Shown here: one piece after another, positions 50,738 through 60,574 of the stretch
Layout of the letters: each line of letters begins with the position of its first letter
How positions within the stretch are numbered: position 1 is the stretch's first letter
Assembly (NCBI RefSeq): GCF_000770675.1
Contig: NZ_AVBG01000005.1
Coordinates: forward strand, 62,001 to 126,000
Reading direction: 5' to 3'
DNA: 64,000 bases
Source of the DNA: Pontibacillus chungwhensis BH030062
Lineage (GTDB): Bacteria; Bacillota; Bacilli; Bacillales; BH030062
Program-made: the position numbers and the translations under genes
The notes under the pieces: model-generated
Seen by the model: only the letters and a program-made list of their open reading frames with translations
Told to the model about the DNA's origin: nothing
Databases searched by the model: none

Positions 50738-53125
50738 ATGGGTAACGAAGCGAAACAAATGAATGTCGGAATCACAGGGATGACTTGTGCTGCATGCTCG
50801 ACTCGAATAGAAAAAGTCTTGAATAAAATGGATGGCGTCGAAGCAAGAGTGAATCTTGCGATGGAGAAAGCCCAAATTGAATACAACCCAAACCAAGCGA
50901 GTACCTCAGATATTGCGGCTAAGATTGAAAAGCTTGGATATGGCGTGCAAACTGAGAAAGTTGAATTAGATATATACGGAATGACCTGTGCTGCATGCTC
51001 ATCTAGAATAGAAAAAGTACTCAATAAAATGGATGGTATTCAAACAGCAACAGTGAATCTGGCTAATGAAACAGGTGTTGTAGAATATCAATCTGGATTG
51101 CAAGATATTGATGCGATTATAGCAAAAATACAAAAACTTGGTTATGACGCGGAACCTCGTGTGGATGCTGATGAAAAATCATCACAAAAAGAGCAGGAAT
51201 TGAAGAAAAAGCAAATGAAACTCATTATATCAGCACTTTTATCCTTGCCTTTATTATATACGATGTTTGAGCACCTATTTGGCTTGCCTGTTCCGTCATT
51301 AATCATGAACCCTTGGGTACAGTTTGCCTTGGCAACACCTGTTCAGTTTATTATAGGCTGGCAGTTTTACGAAGGAGCTTATAAGAACCTTAAGAATAAA
51401 ACAGCAAACATGGATGTATTAGTTGCTCTTGGAACAAGTGCCGCCTATTTTTATAGTCTAGCTGAAGCAATACAGGCTACAGTAGGGACAATGGATACCC
51501 CTCACTTGTATTTTGAAACAAGCGCAGTTTTAATTACACTTATTCTTTTAGGGAAGTATTTTGAAGCCATTGCAAAAGGGAGAACGACACAAGCTATTTC
51601 CTCTTTACTTAATTTACAGGCAAAAGAAGCAACTGTAATAAGAAATGGTGAAGAGGTGAAGCTTCCTATTGAGCAGGTAGTCGTGGGGGATCACATTCTT
51701 GTACGTCCTGGCGAGAAAATTCCTGTAGATGGCAGCGTTATAGATGGTCATACATCGATTGATGAATCTATGATTACAGGCGAGTCGATCCCTGTTGAAA
51801 AGAGTGAGGGAGAAGCTGTGATAGGTTCTACTATTAATAAGAATGGAACCATTACAGTAGAAGCGACGAAAGTAGGTAAAGACACAGCGCTTGCTGGCAT
51901 TATAAAAGTAGTTGAAGAAGCGCAAGGGTCTAAGGCACCCATTCAACGTATGGCTGATGTTATTTCAAGTTACTTTGTACCAATCGTAGTAGGCATTGCT
52001 CTTATTACATTTGTCATCTGGATTGCAATTGTTAATCCAGGTAACCTTCCTGTAGCTCTTGAAGCGTCTATAGCTGTTCTTGTTATTGCTTGTCCTTGTG
52101 CTCTAGGATTAGCAACACCAACCTCAATTATGGTAGGGACAGGAAAGGCGGCAGAACAAGGGATTTTATTTAAGGGTGGTGAACATCTAGAATCTACCCA
52201 CCATGTTCAAACGATTGTATTTGATAAGACAGGAACGATTACAAACGGAAAGCCAGTCGTAACGGATTTTGAAGGAGATAAGGAAGCGTTACGTTTAATA
52301 GCTGCTGCTGAAAACAGTTCTGAACATCCGTTAGCTCAAGCAATTGTCCAATATGTTAAAGATAAAGGTGTTCATATACCAAAGGCAGATTCTTTTGAAG
52401 CAATTCCCGGGCATGGTATCAAAGCCAATGTAGAGGGAAAAAGGGTATTAATTGGAACTAGGAAGTTATTTGAGGAAGAAAATGTGGAATATACTCCATA
52501 CAAGGAGACGATGGTTGATCTTGAAAACGACGGGAAAACGGCCATGCTCCTAAGTATAGATGGAAAGTCTAGTGGGATTATAGCGGTAGCAGATACCGTG
52601 AAAGAGTCAGCAGCTAATGCTTTGGCTGAATTAAAAGAACAAGGCATTGAACTTGTGATGCTAACTGGAGATAACCAACGGACAGCCCAAGCGATTGCCT
52701 CACAAGTTGGAATCGACCGCGTCATCGCCGAAGTGGTTCCGGAACAAAAGGCAGAAGAAGTTCGAAAGCTTCAAGAAAGCGGTAAATCCGTAGCCATGGT
52801 TGGAGATGGCATTAATGATGCGCCAGCTCTAGCTGTTGCAGATATCGGAATTGCTATTGGTACTGGTACTGACGTAGCCATTGAAGCTGCTGATGTGACC
52901 ATTCTTGGTGGAGAACTGACCCTTATACCAAAGGCTATTAGAATCAGCCATCAAACAATGAAGAATATTCGTCAAAATCTGTTCTGGGCACTTGCTTATA
53001 ACACTGCAGGAATTCCAGTAGCAGCGCTTGGCTTATTAGCCCCATGGATTGCAGGGGCAGCGATGGCATTTAGTTCAGTAAGTGTTGTTTCTAACTCCCT
53101 TCGATTGAAGAGAGTTAAAATATAA
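50738..53125 (+). CDS. copA: Copper-exporting P1B-type ATPase
   Basis: The 795-residue pump has two N-terminal heavy-metal domains with GMTCAAC (Cys17/Cys20 and Cys84/Cys87). The membrane part follows, then the actuator TGES, the ion-binding CPC at 452-454, the phosphorylation site DKTGT (Asp496) and [10 protein letters not shown]. It moves Cu(I) out of the cytosol. The domain set and CopZ neighbour favour copper over silver or zinc. Confidence 0.97.
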   Translation: MGNEAKQMNVGITGMTCAACSTRIEKVLNKMDGVEARVNLAMEKAQIEYNPNQASTSDIAAKIEKLGYGVQTEKVELDIYGMTCAACSSRIEKVLNKMDGIQTATVNLANETGVVEYQSGLQDIDAIIAKIQKLGYDAEPRVDADEKSSQKEQELKKKQMKLIISALLSLPLLYTMFEHLFGLPVPSLIMNPWVQFALATPVQFIIGWQFYEGAYKNLKNKTANMDVLVALGTSAAYFYSLAEAIQATVGTMDTPHLYFETSAVLITLILLGKYFEAIAKGRTTQAISSLLNLQAKEATVIRNGEEVKLPIEQVVVGDHILVRPGEKIPVDGSVIDGHTSIDESMITGESIPVEKSEGEAVIGSTINKNGTITVEATKVGKDTALAGIIKVVEEAQGSKAPIQRMADVISSYFVPIVVGIALITFVIWIAIVNPGNLPVALEASIAVLVIACPCALGLATPTSIMVGTGKAAEQGILFKGGEHLESTHHVQTIVFDKTGTITNGKPVVTDFEGDKEALRLIAAAENSSEHPLAQAIVQYVKDKGVHIPKADSFEAIPGHGIKANVEGKRVLIGTRKLFEEENVEYTPYKETMVDLENDGKTAMLLSIDGKSSGIIAVADTVKESAANALAELKEQGIELVMLTGDNQRTAQAIASQVGIDRVIAEVVPEQKAEEVRKLQESGKSVAMVGDGINDAPALAVADIGIAIGTGTDVAIEAADVTILGGELTLIPKAIRISHQTMKNIRQNLFWALAYNTAGIPVAALGLLAPWIAGAAMAFSSVSVVSNSLRLKRVKI

Positions 53126-53157
53126 AATTAAATTTCTAGAGAAAGGATGAATGAATC

Positions 53158-53364
53158 ATGCAAATTACATTAGCCGTTCATGGCATGACTTGTGGTCATT
53201 GCGAAAAAGCAGTTAAAGGAGCCGTTGAAGAACTTAACGGTATTCAAGGAGTAGAAGTACATTTAGATACGAATAAAGTAGACGTCACTTATGATGATGT
53301 TTATGTATCCAAAGAACAAATCGAATCAGCTATTGAAGAACAAGGATACGATGTTGTTTCATAA
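53158..53364 (+). CDS. copZ: Copper chaperone CopZ
   Basis: The 68-residue HMA-fold protein carries HGMTCGHCEKAVKGAV, with the CxxC copper site, and hands Cu(I) to CopA. It is the third gene of the copper operon, 32 bp after copA, with AAAGGATGA upstream. Confidence 0.96.
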   Translation: MQITLAVHGMTCGHCEKAVKGAVEELNGIQGVEVHLDTNKVDVTYDDVYVSKEQIESAIEEQGYDVVS

Positions 53365-53376
53365 TTAGATAAGAGT

Positions 53377-53407
53377 AAAAAGCGAAGCCATATGGTTTCG
53401 CTTTTTT
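53377..53407 (+). terminator. Terminator of the copper operon
   Basis: AAAAAGCGAAGCC pairs with GGTTTCGCTTTTT with one mismatch and ends in Ts. Confidence 0.85.
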
Positions 53408-53490
53408 ATATTAAGAAGACCTTTTATAGAATGGTATTAATTTATAAGAGTATTTTTTTGATAACAAATATAAATAATAGGCCGAAAAAC

Positions 53491-53516
53491 GTTTTCTGAT
53501 GTTTATAGTTGGGAAT
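53491..53516 (+). promoter_or_regulatory. Sigma-B-like promoter of katA
   Basis: GTTTTC and GGGAAT are 14 bp apart, 45 bp upstream of the catalase start. A PerR box was not found. Confidence 0.45.
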
Positions 53517-53560
53517 AGGGTAACCAACTTGGGTAATCCATTAAAAGGAGATGTTACATA

Positions 53561-55021
53561 GTGAGTAATAAGAGAAAAACATTAACGACTGAAGGCGGCA
53601 TACCTGTAGGGGATAACCAAAATTCCATGACGGCTGGCTATCGTGGACCTACCATTGTTCAGGATGTGCACTTGTTCGAAAAGCTTGCTCACTTCAATCG
53701 TGAGCGTATTCCTGAGCGAGTCGTACACGCTAATGGAGCAGGCGCGTTTGGTTATTTCGAAGTGACAAACGATCTCTCTAAATATACAAAAGCAGATTTC
53801 CTATCTGAAGTGGGTAAAAGAACAGATATGCTTGCTCGCTTTTCAACAGTAGGTGGCGAAAAAGGTTCTGCTGATACAGCGCGTGACCCACGCGGCTTCT
53901 CACTTAAGTTTTATACAGATGAAGGTAACTATGACCTTGTAGGAAACAATACGCCTGTTTTCTTTATTCGTGATGCGATTAAATTTCCTGATTTCATTCA
54001 TACACAAAAACGTGATCCGCAAACGAACCTTAAAGATCCAGATATGGCATGGGATTTCTGGTCTCTATCTCCAGAGTCTCTTCACCAAGTGACGATCCTT
54101 TACTCCGATCGCGGCGTTCCAGCTACCTTCCGTCACATGCATGGCTATGGAAGCCATACATTTAAGTGGACCAATGCAGAGGGTGAATCGGTTTGGGTGA
54201 AATACCATATTCGTACAGATCAGGGGTATAAGACTCTTGATGAAGATACGGCTGTAAAGATTGCAGGTGAAAATCCCGATTACAAAACGGAAGATCTATT
54301 CACCGCAATTGAAGAAGAAGATTATCCTTCCTGGACGATGTATGTACAAATTATGCCTTTAGAAGATGCAGATACGTATAATATCGACCCATTTGATGTT
54401 ACGAAAGTGTGGCCTCACGATGATTATCCATTAATTGAAGTTGGTAAGATGGTTCTGAACCGAAATCCGAAGAACTATTTCACAGATATTGAGCAGGCTG
54501 CATTTAGTCCAGGTAACTTTGTTCCTGGTATTGATGTGTCCCCAGATAAAATGCTTCAAGGTCGAATTTTCTCATATGCCGATGCTCATCGTTATCGCTT
54601 AGGAGCAAACTATGAAACACTACCCGTCAATCGCCCTAAAGTAGAAGTGAACAATTACCAACGTGATGGAGCAATGCGATTTGATGATAATGGTGGAGGA
54701 TCCAAAAACTATGAGCCTAACAGTTATGACGGCCCAGTAGAAGATCCTGCTGTAAAGCAAGCTACTTATCCAGTCTCTGGACTAGCGGATAGTACTCCTT
54801 ATGATCATGATGACCATTACACTCAGCCAGGTAATCTATATAGACTCATGACTGAAGACGAGAAACAACGTCTTGTTTCTAACATTGTTGGTTCAATGAA
54901 GGAAGTGCGTAAGGAAGAAATACAACTACGCCAAATCAAGCACTTTTATAAAGCAGATCCAGATTACGGTGAGCGTGTTGCAAGTGCTCTAGGATTAAAA
55001 GTACCACAAGAAGTTAAATAA
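53561..55021 (+). CDS. katA: Monofunctional heme catalase
   Basis: The 486-residue enzyme splits hydrogen peroxide. It has the distal histidine His56 in [12 protein letters not shown], the asparagine region [18 protein letters not shown] and the heme-ligand tyrosine motif [14 protein letters not shown]. The length fits small-subunit (clade 3) catalases. Translation starts at GTG behind AAAAGGAG. The specific katA/katE name is by general similarity. Confidence 0.95.
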   Translation: MSNKRKTLTTEGGIPVGDNQNSMTAGYRGPTIVQDVHLFEKLAHFNRERIPERVVHANGAGAFGYFEVTNDLSKYTKADFLSEVGKRTDMLARFSTVGGEKGSADTARDPRGFSLKFYTDEGNYDLVGNNTPVFFIRDAIKFPDFIHTQKRDPQTNLKDPDMAWDFWSLSPESLHQVTILYSDRGVPATFRHMHGYGSHTFKWTNAEGESVWVKYHIRTDQGYKTLDEDTAVKIAGENPDYKTEDLFTAIEEEDYPSWTMYVQIMPLEDADTYNIDPFDVTKVWPHDDYPLIEVGKMVLNRNPKNYFTDIEQAAFSPGNFVPGIDVSPDKMLQGRIFSYADAHRYRLGANYETLPVNRPKVEVNNYQRDGAMRFDDNGGGSKNYEPNSYDGPVEDPAVKQATYPVSGLADSTPYDHDDHYTQPGNLYRLMTEDEKQRLVSNIVGSMKEVRKEEIQLRQIKHFYKADPDYGERVASALGLKVPQEVK

Positions 55022-55033
55022 CGTTGACTCTAT

Positions 55034-55070
55034 AATAAAAGTGTCCTGAAATTTCAGGACACTTTTTATT
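55034..55070. terminator. Bidirectional terminator between katA and the transglycosylase
   Basis: AATAAAAGTGTCCTGAAA pairs with TTTCAGGACACTTTTTATT and overlaps the end of the convergent gene. Confidence 0.9.
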
Positions 55071-55671
55071 ATGCGTTTAAGTAAGTCTGCATTACTTTTG
55101 GTACATAGGCTTCTGTTTCTTTAAAAGGAGGGATCCCTCCATATTTATCTACGTTCCCAGGCCCAGCGTTATAAGCAGCCAGAGCTAATTCAGTATCCCC
55201 ATTGTATTTATCTAACATTTGTCGGAGATACTTGGCACCTCCATCAATATTCTCTTTAGGATCAAAAACATTTTCAACCCCAAGTCCTCTAGCCGTTGAG
55301 GGCATGAGCTGCATTAATCCCATCGCGCCAGCTTGACTCTCTGCATTTGCGTTATAGTTAGACTCTTGTTTTATCACAGCGTGAAGTAGATTAGGGTCTA
55401 CATCGTATTGTCGGGATGCTTCCTCGATATATGATTGATAGTGACCAGAGCTCCCATTATTGATTGGGAGAGAGCTATACGGGGCAGAGGCCATTGGAGG
55501 TGGTCCACTTACTTTCTGTGTAGAAGGCATTATAGCGGATGACTTAGACATCTCACTTTCGAGTAATTGAGTGAAAAGGGATGAAGCAGAAAAGGGAGTA
55601 GAGGACGATCCGCTACCTAATGTTCGGATGGCTTGCAACTGGGCGAATTGTTGCCACATTTTTATATTCAA
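55069..55671 (-). CDS. Lytic transglycosylase, SLT domain (CwlQ/YjbJ-like)
   Basis: The 200-residue protein has a low-complexity N-terminal part and a C-terminal SLT domain (about 80-198). The domain has catalytic Glu103 in IKQESNYN, then [13 protein letters not shown] and [12 protein letters not shown]. It cleaves peptidoglycan glycan strands with formation of anhydro ends. It lacks a recognisable signal peptide, as does YjbJ. The start may be TTG at 55671 or the ATG four codons later. Confidence 0.88.
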   Translation of the reverse strand: MNIKMWQQFAQLQAIRTLGSGSSSTPFSASSLFTQLLESEMSKSSAIMPSTQKVSGPPPMASAPYSSLPINNGSSGHYQSYIEEASRQYDVDPNLLHAVIKQESNYNANAESQAGAMGLMQLMPSTARGLGVENVFDPKENIDGGAKYLRQMLDKYNGDTELALAAYNAGPGNVDKYGGIPPFKETEAYVPKVMQTYLNA

Positions 55672-55753
55672 AAAAACACCTCTTGTTATGTAAATTCGTA
55701 TCTTTATTATAAAGGATTTTTAGAATTATGTGGAAACTAATTTAATGAAGGAC

Positions 55754-55795
55754 GAAAAATAGGGCTATCTCAAGAGTTGATCTTTTGAGATAGCC
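55754..55795 (-). terminator. Terminator of the coat-protein operon
   Basis: GGCTATCTCAAGAG pairs with CTTTTGAGATAGCC; on the minus strand CTATTTTT follows. It lies beyond the tandem repeats, so the coat-gene transcript probably includes them. Confidence 0.7.
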
Positions 55796-55850
55796 TGATC
55801 ACAGGTTATGCCGGTTTTTAGACGAACTTCCTATTTCACCTAAGCACCTC

Positions 55851-56218
55851 GCCTGTGCTTTTCTTATTGTCCAGCTCCGGTGGGGAGGGCCTAGCGCGAT
55901 AAGCAATCTGTCTGCAGTCCGCTCCGCGAACTTCCGCCAGCTTGCTTATGCGTACGGGGCTGAACAGTCGCCTGTGCTTTTCTTTGTCCAGCTCCGGCTC
56001 CTAGCCCCTAGCGTCATAAGCAATCTGCCTGCAGTCCGCTACGCGGACTTCCGACAGCTTGCTTATGCGTACGGGGCTGAACAGTCGCCTGTGCTTTTCT
56101 AGTGTCTAGCTCCGGCGGGGAGGGCCTAGCGTGATAAGCAATCTTACTGCAGAGGCTAACGCCTCTTCCGTAAGCTTGCTTATCCGTACGGCCCTAAGCA
56201 CCCCGCCTGTGCTTTTCT
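55851..56218. repeat. Three tandem ~118-bp structured repeats
   Basis: Four copies of GCCTGTGCTTTTCT begin at 55851, 55970, 56087 and 56205 and bound three units of 119, 117 and 118 bp. Each unit has GTCCAGCTCCGG or GTCTAGCTCCGG, then an imperfect hairpin ATAAGCAATCT...AGCTTGCTTAT with a variable GC-rich tip. The third unit differs most at its tip (GCAGAGGCTAACGCCTCTTC, itself paired). The array ends at the stop codon of the coat gene. Confidence 0.88.
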
Positions 56219-56547
56219 TATTGATAAGGCAGTTGATTCGTATACCCACTAAATTGTTGGTAGGTTTGTTGCATTTTTTGTTGGTCTGCTGCTTCGATGC
56301 TGTACCAGCCGTTTTTGAACATTAGGTTGTATAGGTTGCGTTGGCAGTCTTGTGATTCGTTGAAAAGTGTGGATACGTCTTGGTACAGATGGTCACAGCT
56401 TGCTTCGTTCATAGCTGTGCAGTACGCATCGGTCATGTATTTTTCAGTTGCTAACATATCGTTTATAAAGTCACGTTCATTCATTTGTGCATTCTTAGGT
56501 ACAGACGTTTCGGGGTTTTGTACTTTTTGGCTTTGTTGTTGATTCAT
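56218..56547 (-). CDS. CotF-family spore coat protein
   Basis: The 109-residue protein matches the CotF family, with NERDFINDMLATEKYMTDAYCTAMNEASC and a Gln-rich tail (QQKMQQTYQQFSGYTNQ). It is expected in the outer layers of the endospore. It is second in a two-gene unit and its stop codon adjoins the tandem repeats. AAAGGAGGATCACTTC precedes the ATG. Confidence 0.85.
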   Translation of the reverse strand: MNQQQSQKVQNPETSVPKNAQMNERDFINDMLATEKYMTDAYCTAMNEASCDHLYQDVSTLFNESQDCQRNLYNLMFKNGWYSIEAADQQKMQQTYQQFSGYTNQLPYQ

Positions 56548-56563
56548 GAAGTGATCCTCCTTT

Positions 56564-56845
56564 CTAGTTTAAAGGTTGATTGTTGTTTTGGTTTGGAGCT
56601 GGGCTTTCATTTAAATGTTGCAGCATTTTTTCATAGTGACGTTGGTGCATCTGTCCTGCTTGTTCTAGTGCTGCTTTTAGTTCTGGGTTTTGGCAGAATC
56701 CTGCAAAAAAGTGAGCTTTCTTTGAAGCCATTAAGTTCCAAGATAGCATGTCTGAAATATACAGCTGATCTTTGGTGCTCACCATTGTTGGTGGTTGAGG
56801 CATAATGTTTGTTTGATTTTGTGCATTGGTTTGGTTTTGTTGCAT
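56564..56845 (-). CDS. CotF-like spore coat protein
   Basis: The 93-residue protein has Asn/Gln-rich ends and a helical core STKDQLYISDMLSWNLMASKKAHFFAGFCQNPELKAALEQAG, similar to CotF/YhcQ-type coat proteins. The start at 56845 has AAGGAGG; an upstream in-frame start is not supported. It precedes the other coat gene by 16 bp. Confidence 0.8.
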   Translation of the reverse strand: MQQNQTNAQNQTNIMPQPPTMVSTKDQLYISDMLSWNLMASKKAHFFAGFCQNPELKAALEQAGQMHQRHYEKMLQHLNESPAPNQNNNQPLN

Positions 56846-57048
56846 AAGAGGTACCTCCTTACATAAGACATATTTTTCAAGCTTAGATTTCCACAGTTTT
56901 GGAGTCTTATCCATGAATTCTGGACTCAATATACGTCGATGTGTCGGAATTGGGCGAAAATTATACACGTTTTAAAAACTGAATGGTAAAATGGAAGTAG
57001 GCATAATGGATAATGGCTTCATAAGGTTGAATAGTAGGAGGTCATCAA

Positions 57049-57966
57049 ATGGAACAGATCATGCGTAATTTCTTTTTATTCCTTTCTAAAAACAAGGCAT
57101 TTACGAAAATGGCTAGAAAATACGGGCTCAGGTTCGGAGCTGGTCGCTTTGTAGCCGGTGAGACAATGGGGAATACAGCTAAAGTAATTCAGGAATTAAA
57201 TGCTAAAGGGATGGATGTGACAATCGATCACCTTGGTGAATTTGTAGATAATGAAAGAGAAGCGAAACAAAGAACTGAAGAGTGTATAGAAGCGATTAGA
57301 GTCATATCAGAGCAAAATCTGCAATCTCAGTTGTCCTTGAAAATGACTTCAATGGGATTGGATGTTTCAGAAGAATTAGTACTTGAGAATATGCGAAAGA
57401 TTTTAGATGCTGGCAAAACGTATGATGTATTTGTCACGATTGATATGGAGGATTATGAGCGTTGTGAGAAAACGCTTGAAATCTTTAAACAATTAAAATC
57501 TGAATATGAAGGTATTGGAACAGTGCTGCAAGCTTATTTGTATAGAACAGTAGAAGATATAGAAGAACTGAATGCATATAGCCCAAACTTGCGGTTGGTT
57601 AAAGGAGCTTATAAAGAATCACCAAAAGTTGCTTTTCCTGCTAAGCAAGATGTAGATCAAAATTTTAAGAAGATCATTAAAATGCACATGTTAAATGGGA
57701 ACTACACAGCAGTTGCTACGCATGATGATCAAATGATTGAATACACGAAACAAATTGAAAAGGAATACAATATTCCTAAAGACCAATTTGAATTTCAAAT
57801 GTTATATGGGATTCGTACGGAGAGGCAAGAAGAGCTCGTGGCTGAAGGTTATCGAATGAGAGTCTATGTCCCTTATGGAGATGATTGGTACGGATACTTT
57901 ATGAGAAGGTTAGCTGAACGACCTGCTAATGTAGCTTTCGTTGTTAAAGGAGTCATTGGCAAATAG
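57049..57966 (+). CDS. fadM: Proline dehydrogenase-family protein of the fad cluster
   Basis: The 305-residue flavoprotein is a close paralogue of putB at 31558, with TIDHLGEF, LRLVKGAYKES, VATHDDQMIEY, FEFQMLYGIR and YFMRRLAERPAN all kept. In B. subtilis the same position before fadN-fadA-fadE is held by fadM (yusM). Active-site conservation suggests it oxidises proline, perhaps to feed electrons to the respiratory chain; its tie to fat breakdown is unclear. GGAGG precedes the ATG. Confidence 0.88.
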   Translation: MEQIMRNFFLFLSKNKAFTKMARKYGLRFGAGRFVAGETMGNTAKVIQELNAKGMDVTIDHLGEFVDNEREAKQRTEECIEAIRVISEQNLQSQLSLKMTSMGLDVSEELVLENMRKILDAGKTYDVFVTIDMEDYERCEKTLEIFKQLKSEYEGIGTVLQAYLYRTVEDIEELNAYSPNLRLVKGAYKESPKVAFPAKQDVDQNFKKIIKMHMLNGNYTAVATHDDQMIEYTKQIEKEYNIPKDQFEFQMLYGIRTERQEELVAEGYRMRVYVPYGDDWYGYFMRRLAERPANVAFVVKGVIGK

Positions 57967-57974
57967 AAGAGAAG

Positions 57975-57999
57975 GGACCGGTATTTATTGAGCCGGTCC
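57975..57999 (+). terminator. Possible weak terminator after fadM
   Basis: GGACCGG pairs with CCGGTCC across 11 nt but lacks a T tract. Confidence 0.35.
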
Positions 58000-58039
58000 G
58001 AAGCTTTGTAAAAAGATAGAAATAAGTCGGTAAAAAGGA

Positions 58040-58068
58040 TTGCGAAATGTCTGAAAATAATTTATAGT
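58040..58068 (+). promoter_or_regulatory. Candidate promoter of fadN-fadA-fadE
   Basis: TTGCGA and TATAGT are 17 bp apart, about 90 bp upstream of fadN. The FadR operator lies downstream of the expected start point. Confidence 0.5.
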
Positions 58069-58118
58069 AAAAGTAGAATTAGATCGAATGAGGATCTATT
58101 TATTTTTTCGCCGTAAAA

Positions 58119-58136
58119 TGAATGAGTATTCATTCA
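58119..58136. promoter_or_regulatory. FadR operator of the fad operon
   Basis: TGAATGA-GTAT-TCATTCA is a palindrome of 18 bp with perfect 7-bp arms and matches the B. subtilis FadR box TGAATGAMTANTCATTCA. It lies 19 bp before the fadN start, so FadR would block elongation until long-chain acyl-CoA releases it. Confidence 0.85.
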
Positions 58137-58155
58137 AATGATAGGGGGAGCTGAA

Positions 58156-60555
58156 ATGAATCGAACAATCAGGCGTGCAGCTGTACTAGGCTCAGGTGTA
58201 ATGGGAGCTGGCATTGCTGCTCACTTGGCAAACGTAGGAATACCGACACTAATGCTCGATATTGTACCTCGTGAAGTAACAGCTAAAGAGGCAAGTGCTG
58301 GGCTTACATTAGAAGATCGACAAGTTAGAAACCGAATAAGCCAATCTGGTAAGCAAGGTCTCTTAAAGCAAAAGCCATCTCCTTTAACGAGTAAAGGCAA
58401 TTTAGATCTAATTGAGGTGGGCAATCTTGAAGATGATCTAGAACGTTTAGGAGAAGTGGACTGGATTATTGAAGTTGTTGTTGAGAATCTAGAGGTAAAG
58501 CAAAAAGTCTTTGCTTCTGTAGATCAATATCGTAAACAAGGAGCCATTGTAAGTTCAAATACATCGGGAATCTCAGTTGAGGCTATGGCAGAAGGGCGGT
58601 CAGAGGACTTCAAAAAGCATTTCCTTGGCACTCACTTCTTTAACCCTCCTCGTTACTTAAAATTACTTGAGGTTATTCCAACAAAGGATACCGACACTAA
58701 TGTTCTACAATTTATGAAAACGTTTGGAGAAGACGTGTTAGGTAAAGGGGTTGTAGAAGCGAAGGATACGCCAAACTTTATCGCAAACAGAATCGGGACG
58801 TATGGTTTGTTGGTTACAGTAAGAGAAATGATAAATGGTGGATACAGTGTAGGAGAAGTTGATTCTGTAACAGGCCCTATGATTGGACGCCCAAAGAGCG
58901 CTACATTCCGAACCCTTGATGTAGTAGGGTTGGATACCTTTTTGCATGTGGCTAAAAATGTGTACGATCAAGTAGAGGGAAAAGAAAAGGATGTCTTTGA
59001 TCCCCCTGCTTTTATGAAGACGATGCAAGAAAAAGGATGGATTGGAGCGAAAGCAGGTCAAGGATTTTTTGTGAAAAAGAAAGGGGAAAAAGGGAGCGCT
59101 ATATTTGAGCTGAACCCTGAAACCCTGGAGTACGAAGATCGCAAGAAATTAAAGACAAAGGCAACAGAAATGGTGAAGCAAGAGAAAGGACCTAAACGGA
59201 AGCTGAAAGCACTTGTTTCAGCTAAAGGAGACCGTGCTGGTGACCTAGTCTGGAATGTGGTTAAACCTGTTCTTATATACTCTGCTCAATTAGCTGGTGA
59301 GATCGCTGACGACATCCCTTCAATTGATGATGCAATGAAGTGGGGATTTGGCTGGGAGTTAGGACCATTTGAGATGTGGGATGCAATCGGTGTTGAAAAA
59401 TCAGTATCTCGAATGAAAGAAGAAGGAGAAGAGGTTCCACAATGGGTGGAGGACATGCTAGCAAAAGGCCTTTCATCATTTTATAAACAAGAAAATGGAA
59501 ACGTTTACTTCTATCATGATGGTGACTACAAACAACAATCATTTAATGATAAAGAAATTCACCTTAAACGTCATAAAGAAGTTCATGGCGTCATTAAAAG
59601 CAATAAAGGTGCCAGCCTTATTGATATAGGAGATGATGTTGCGCTTCTTGAATTCCACTCACAGAGCAATGCGATCGGCTTAGATATTATTCAAATGATC
59701 AACTATGCTGTTGAAGAAGTCGAGAATAATTACAAAGGGCTTGTTATTGGGAACCAAGCGAAGAATTTCTGTGTAGGTGCTAATCTCGGAATGATTTTAA
59801 TGGAAGCACAAGATTATAACTTCATTGAAATTGAAATGGTCGTGCGTCAATTCCAACAAGCTATGATGAATATTAAGTATTCAAATAAACCAGTAGTAGC
59901 TGCTCCATTTGGCATGACACTTGGTGGAGGTACAGAAGTTACGCTACCAGCAAGTGCTGTTCAAGCATCCCAAGAAACGTATATGGGGCTTGTTGAACCG
60001 GGCGTAGGCCTGATTCCAGGTGGCGGCGGAAATAAAGAACTTTACATTAAACATCTGCAAGGCATTCCAAAGTCAGTAGACTTTGATTTACAAAAAGTCA
60101 CTAATGATGTTTTCCAAAAGATTGCTACAGCTAAGGTTTCAACCTCCGCAGAGGAAGCTAGGGAACTAGGTTTTCTTAACCAATTAGATGCAATCAGTGT
60201 GAACGGTGATCACTTGATTCACGATGCAAAACAGAAAGTGCTAGGTCTCTCACAAGCTGGCTATAAAGCTCCTAAGCGCGAGAAGATTCCTGTAGTAGGT
60301 GAAGCGGGCTATGCAACGATGCTCCTAGGAGCTAAAACGATGGGCTTTGGTGGATATGCTTCTGAACACGATATCAAGATTGCCCAAAAGCTTGCTTACG
60401 TGCTTGCTGGTGGAAAGGTTGCACAAGGGACTCTTGTTGATGAACAGTATTTATTAGATTTGGAAAGAGAAGCATTTTTAAGTTTAGTTGGAGAGCCAAA
60501 ATCTCAGCAGCGGATGCAACACATGTTAGTAAAAGGAAAGCCACTACGCAACTAA
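58156..60555 (+). CDS. fadN: 3-hydroxyacyl-CoA dehydrogenase/enoyl-CoA hydratase
   Basis: The 799-residue enzyme performs the hydration and second oxidation of fatty acid beta-oxidation. The dehydrogenase half comes first with the NAD motif VLGSGVMGAGIAAHLANVG (from about residue 8), THFFNPPRYLKLLEVI and AKDTPNFIANRIG. The enoyl-CoA hydratase part is C-terminal (about 480-680) with GLVIGNQAKNFCVGANLG and GMTLGGGTE. The start at 58156 follows AGGGGGAG; an upstream in-frame codon at 58138 adjoins the operator. Confidence 0.95.
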   Translation: MNRTIRRAAVLGSGVMGAGIAAHLANVGIPTLMLDIVPREVTAKEASAGLTLEDRQVRNRISQSGKQGLLKQKPSPLTSKGNLDLIEVGNLEDDLERLGEVDWIIEVVVENLEVKQKVFASVDQYRKQGAIVSSNTSGISVEAMAEGRSEDFKKHFLGTHFFNPPRYLKLLEVIPTKDTDTNVLQFMKTFGEDVLGKGVVEAKDTPNFIANRIGTYGLLVTVREMINGGYSVGEVDSVTGPMIGRPKSATFRTLDVVGLDTFLHVAKNVYDQVEGKEKDVFDPPAFMKTMQEKGWIGAKAGQGFFVKKKGEKGSAIFELNPETLEYEDRKKLKTKATEMVKQEKGPKRKLKALVSAKGDRAGDLVWNVVKPVLIYSAQLAGEIADDIPSIDDAMKWGFGWELGPFEMWDAIGVEKSVSRMKEEGEEVPQWVEDMLAKGLSSFYKQENGNVYFYHDGDYKQQSFNDKEIHLKRHKEVHGVIKSNKGASLIDIGDDVALLEFHSQSNAIGLDIIQMINYAVEEVENNYKGLVIGNQAKNFCVGANLGMILMEAQDYNFIEIEMVVRQFQQAMMNIKYSNKPVVAAPFGMTLGGGTEVTLPASAVQASQETYMGLVEPGVGLIPGGGGNKELYIKHLQGIPKSVDFDLQKVTNDVFQKIATAKVSTSAEEARELGFLNQLDAISVNGDHLIHDAKQKVLGLSQAGYKAPKREKIPVVGEAGYATMLLGAKTMGFGGYASEHDIKIAQKLAYVLAGGKVAQGTLVDEQYLLDLEREAFLSLVGEPKSQQRMQHMLVKGKPLRN

Positions 60556-60574
60556 ACAGATAGGGGGAAGTACT

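Noticed and set aside
53408-53560. PerR box upstream of katA
   Set aside because: AT-rich stretches only partly match TTATAATNATTATAA; the best alignment keeps only one half site.
55851-56218. CRISPR array
   Set aside because: Units are about 118 bp with similarity across the whole unit; there are no short repeats with unique spacers and no cas genes.
57975-57999. Terminator separating fadM from fadN with certainty
   Set aside because: The stem is only 7 bp and lacks a T tract, so read-through is likely; kept only as a low-confidence feature.
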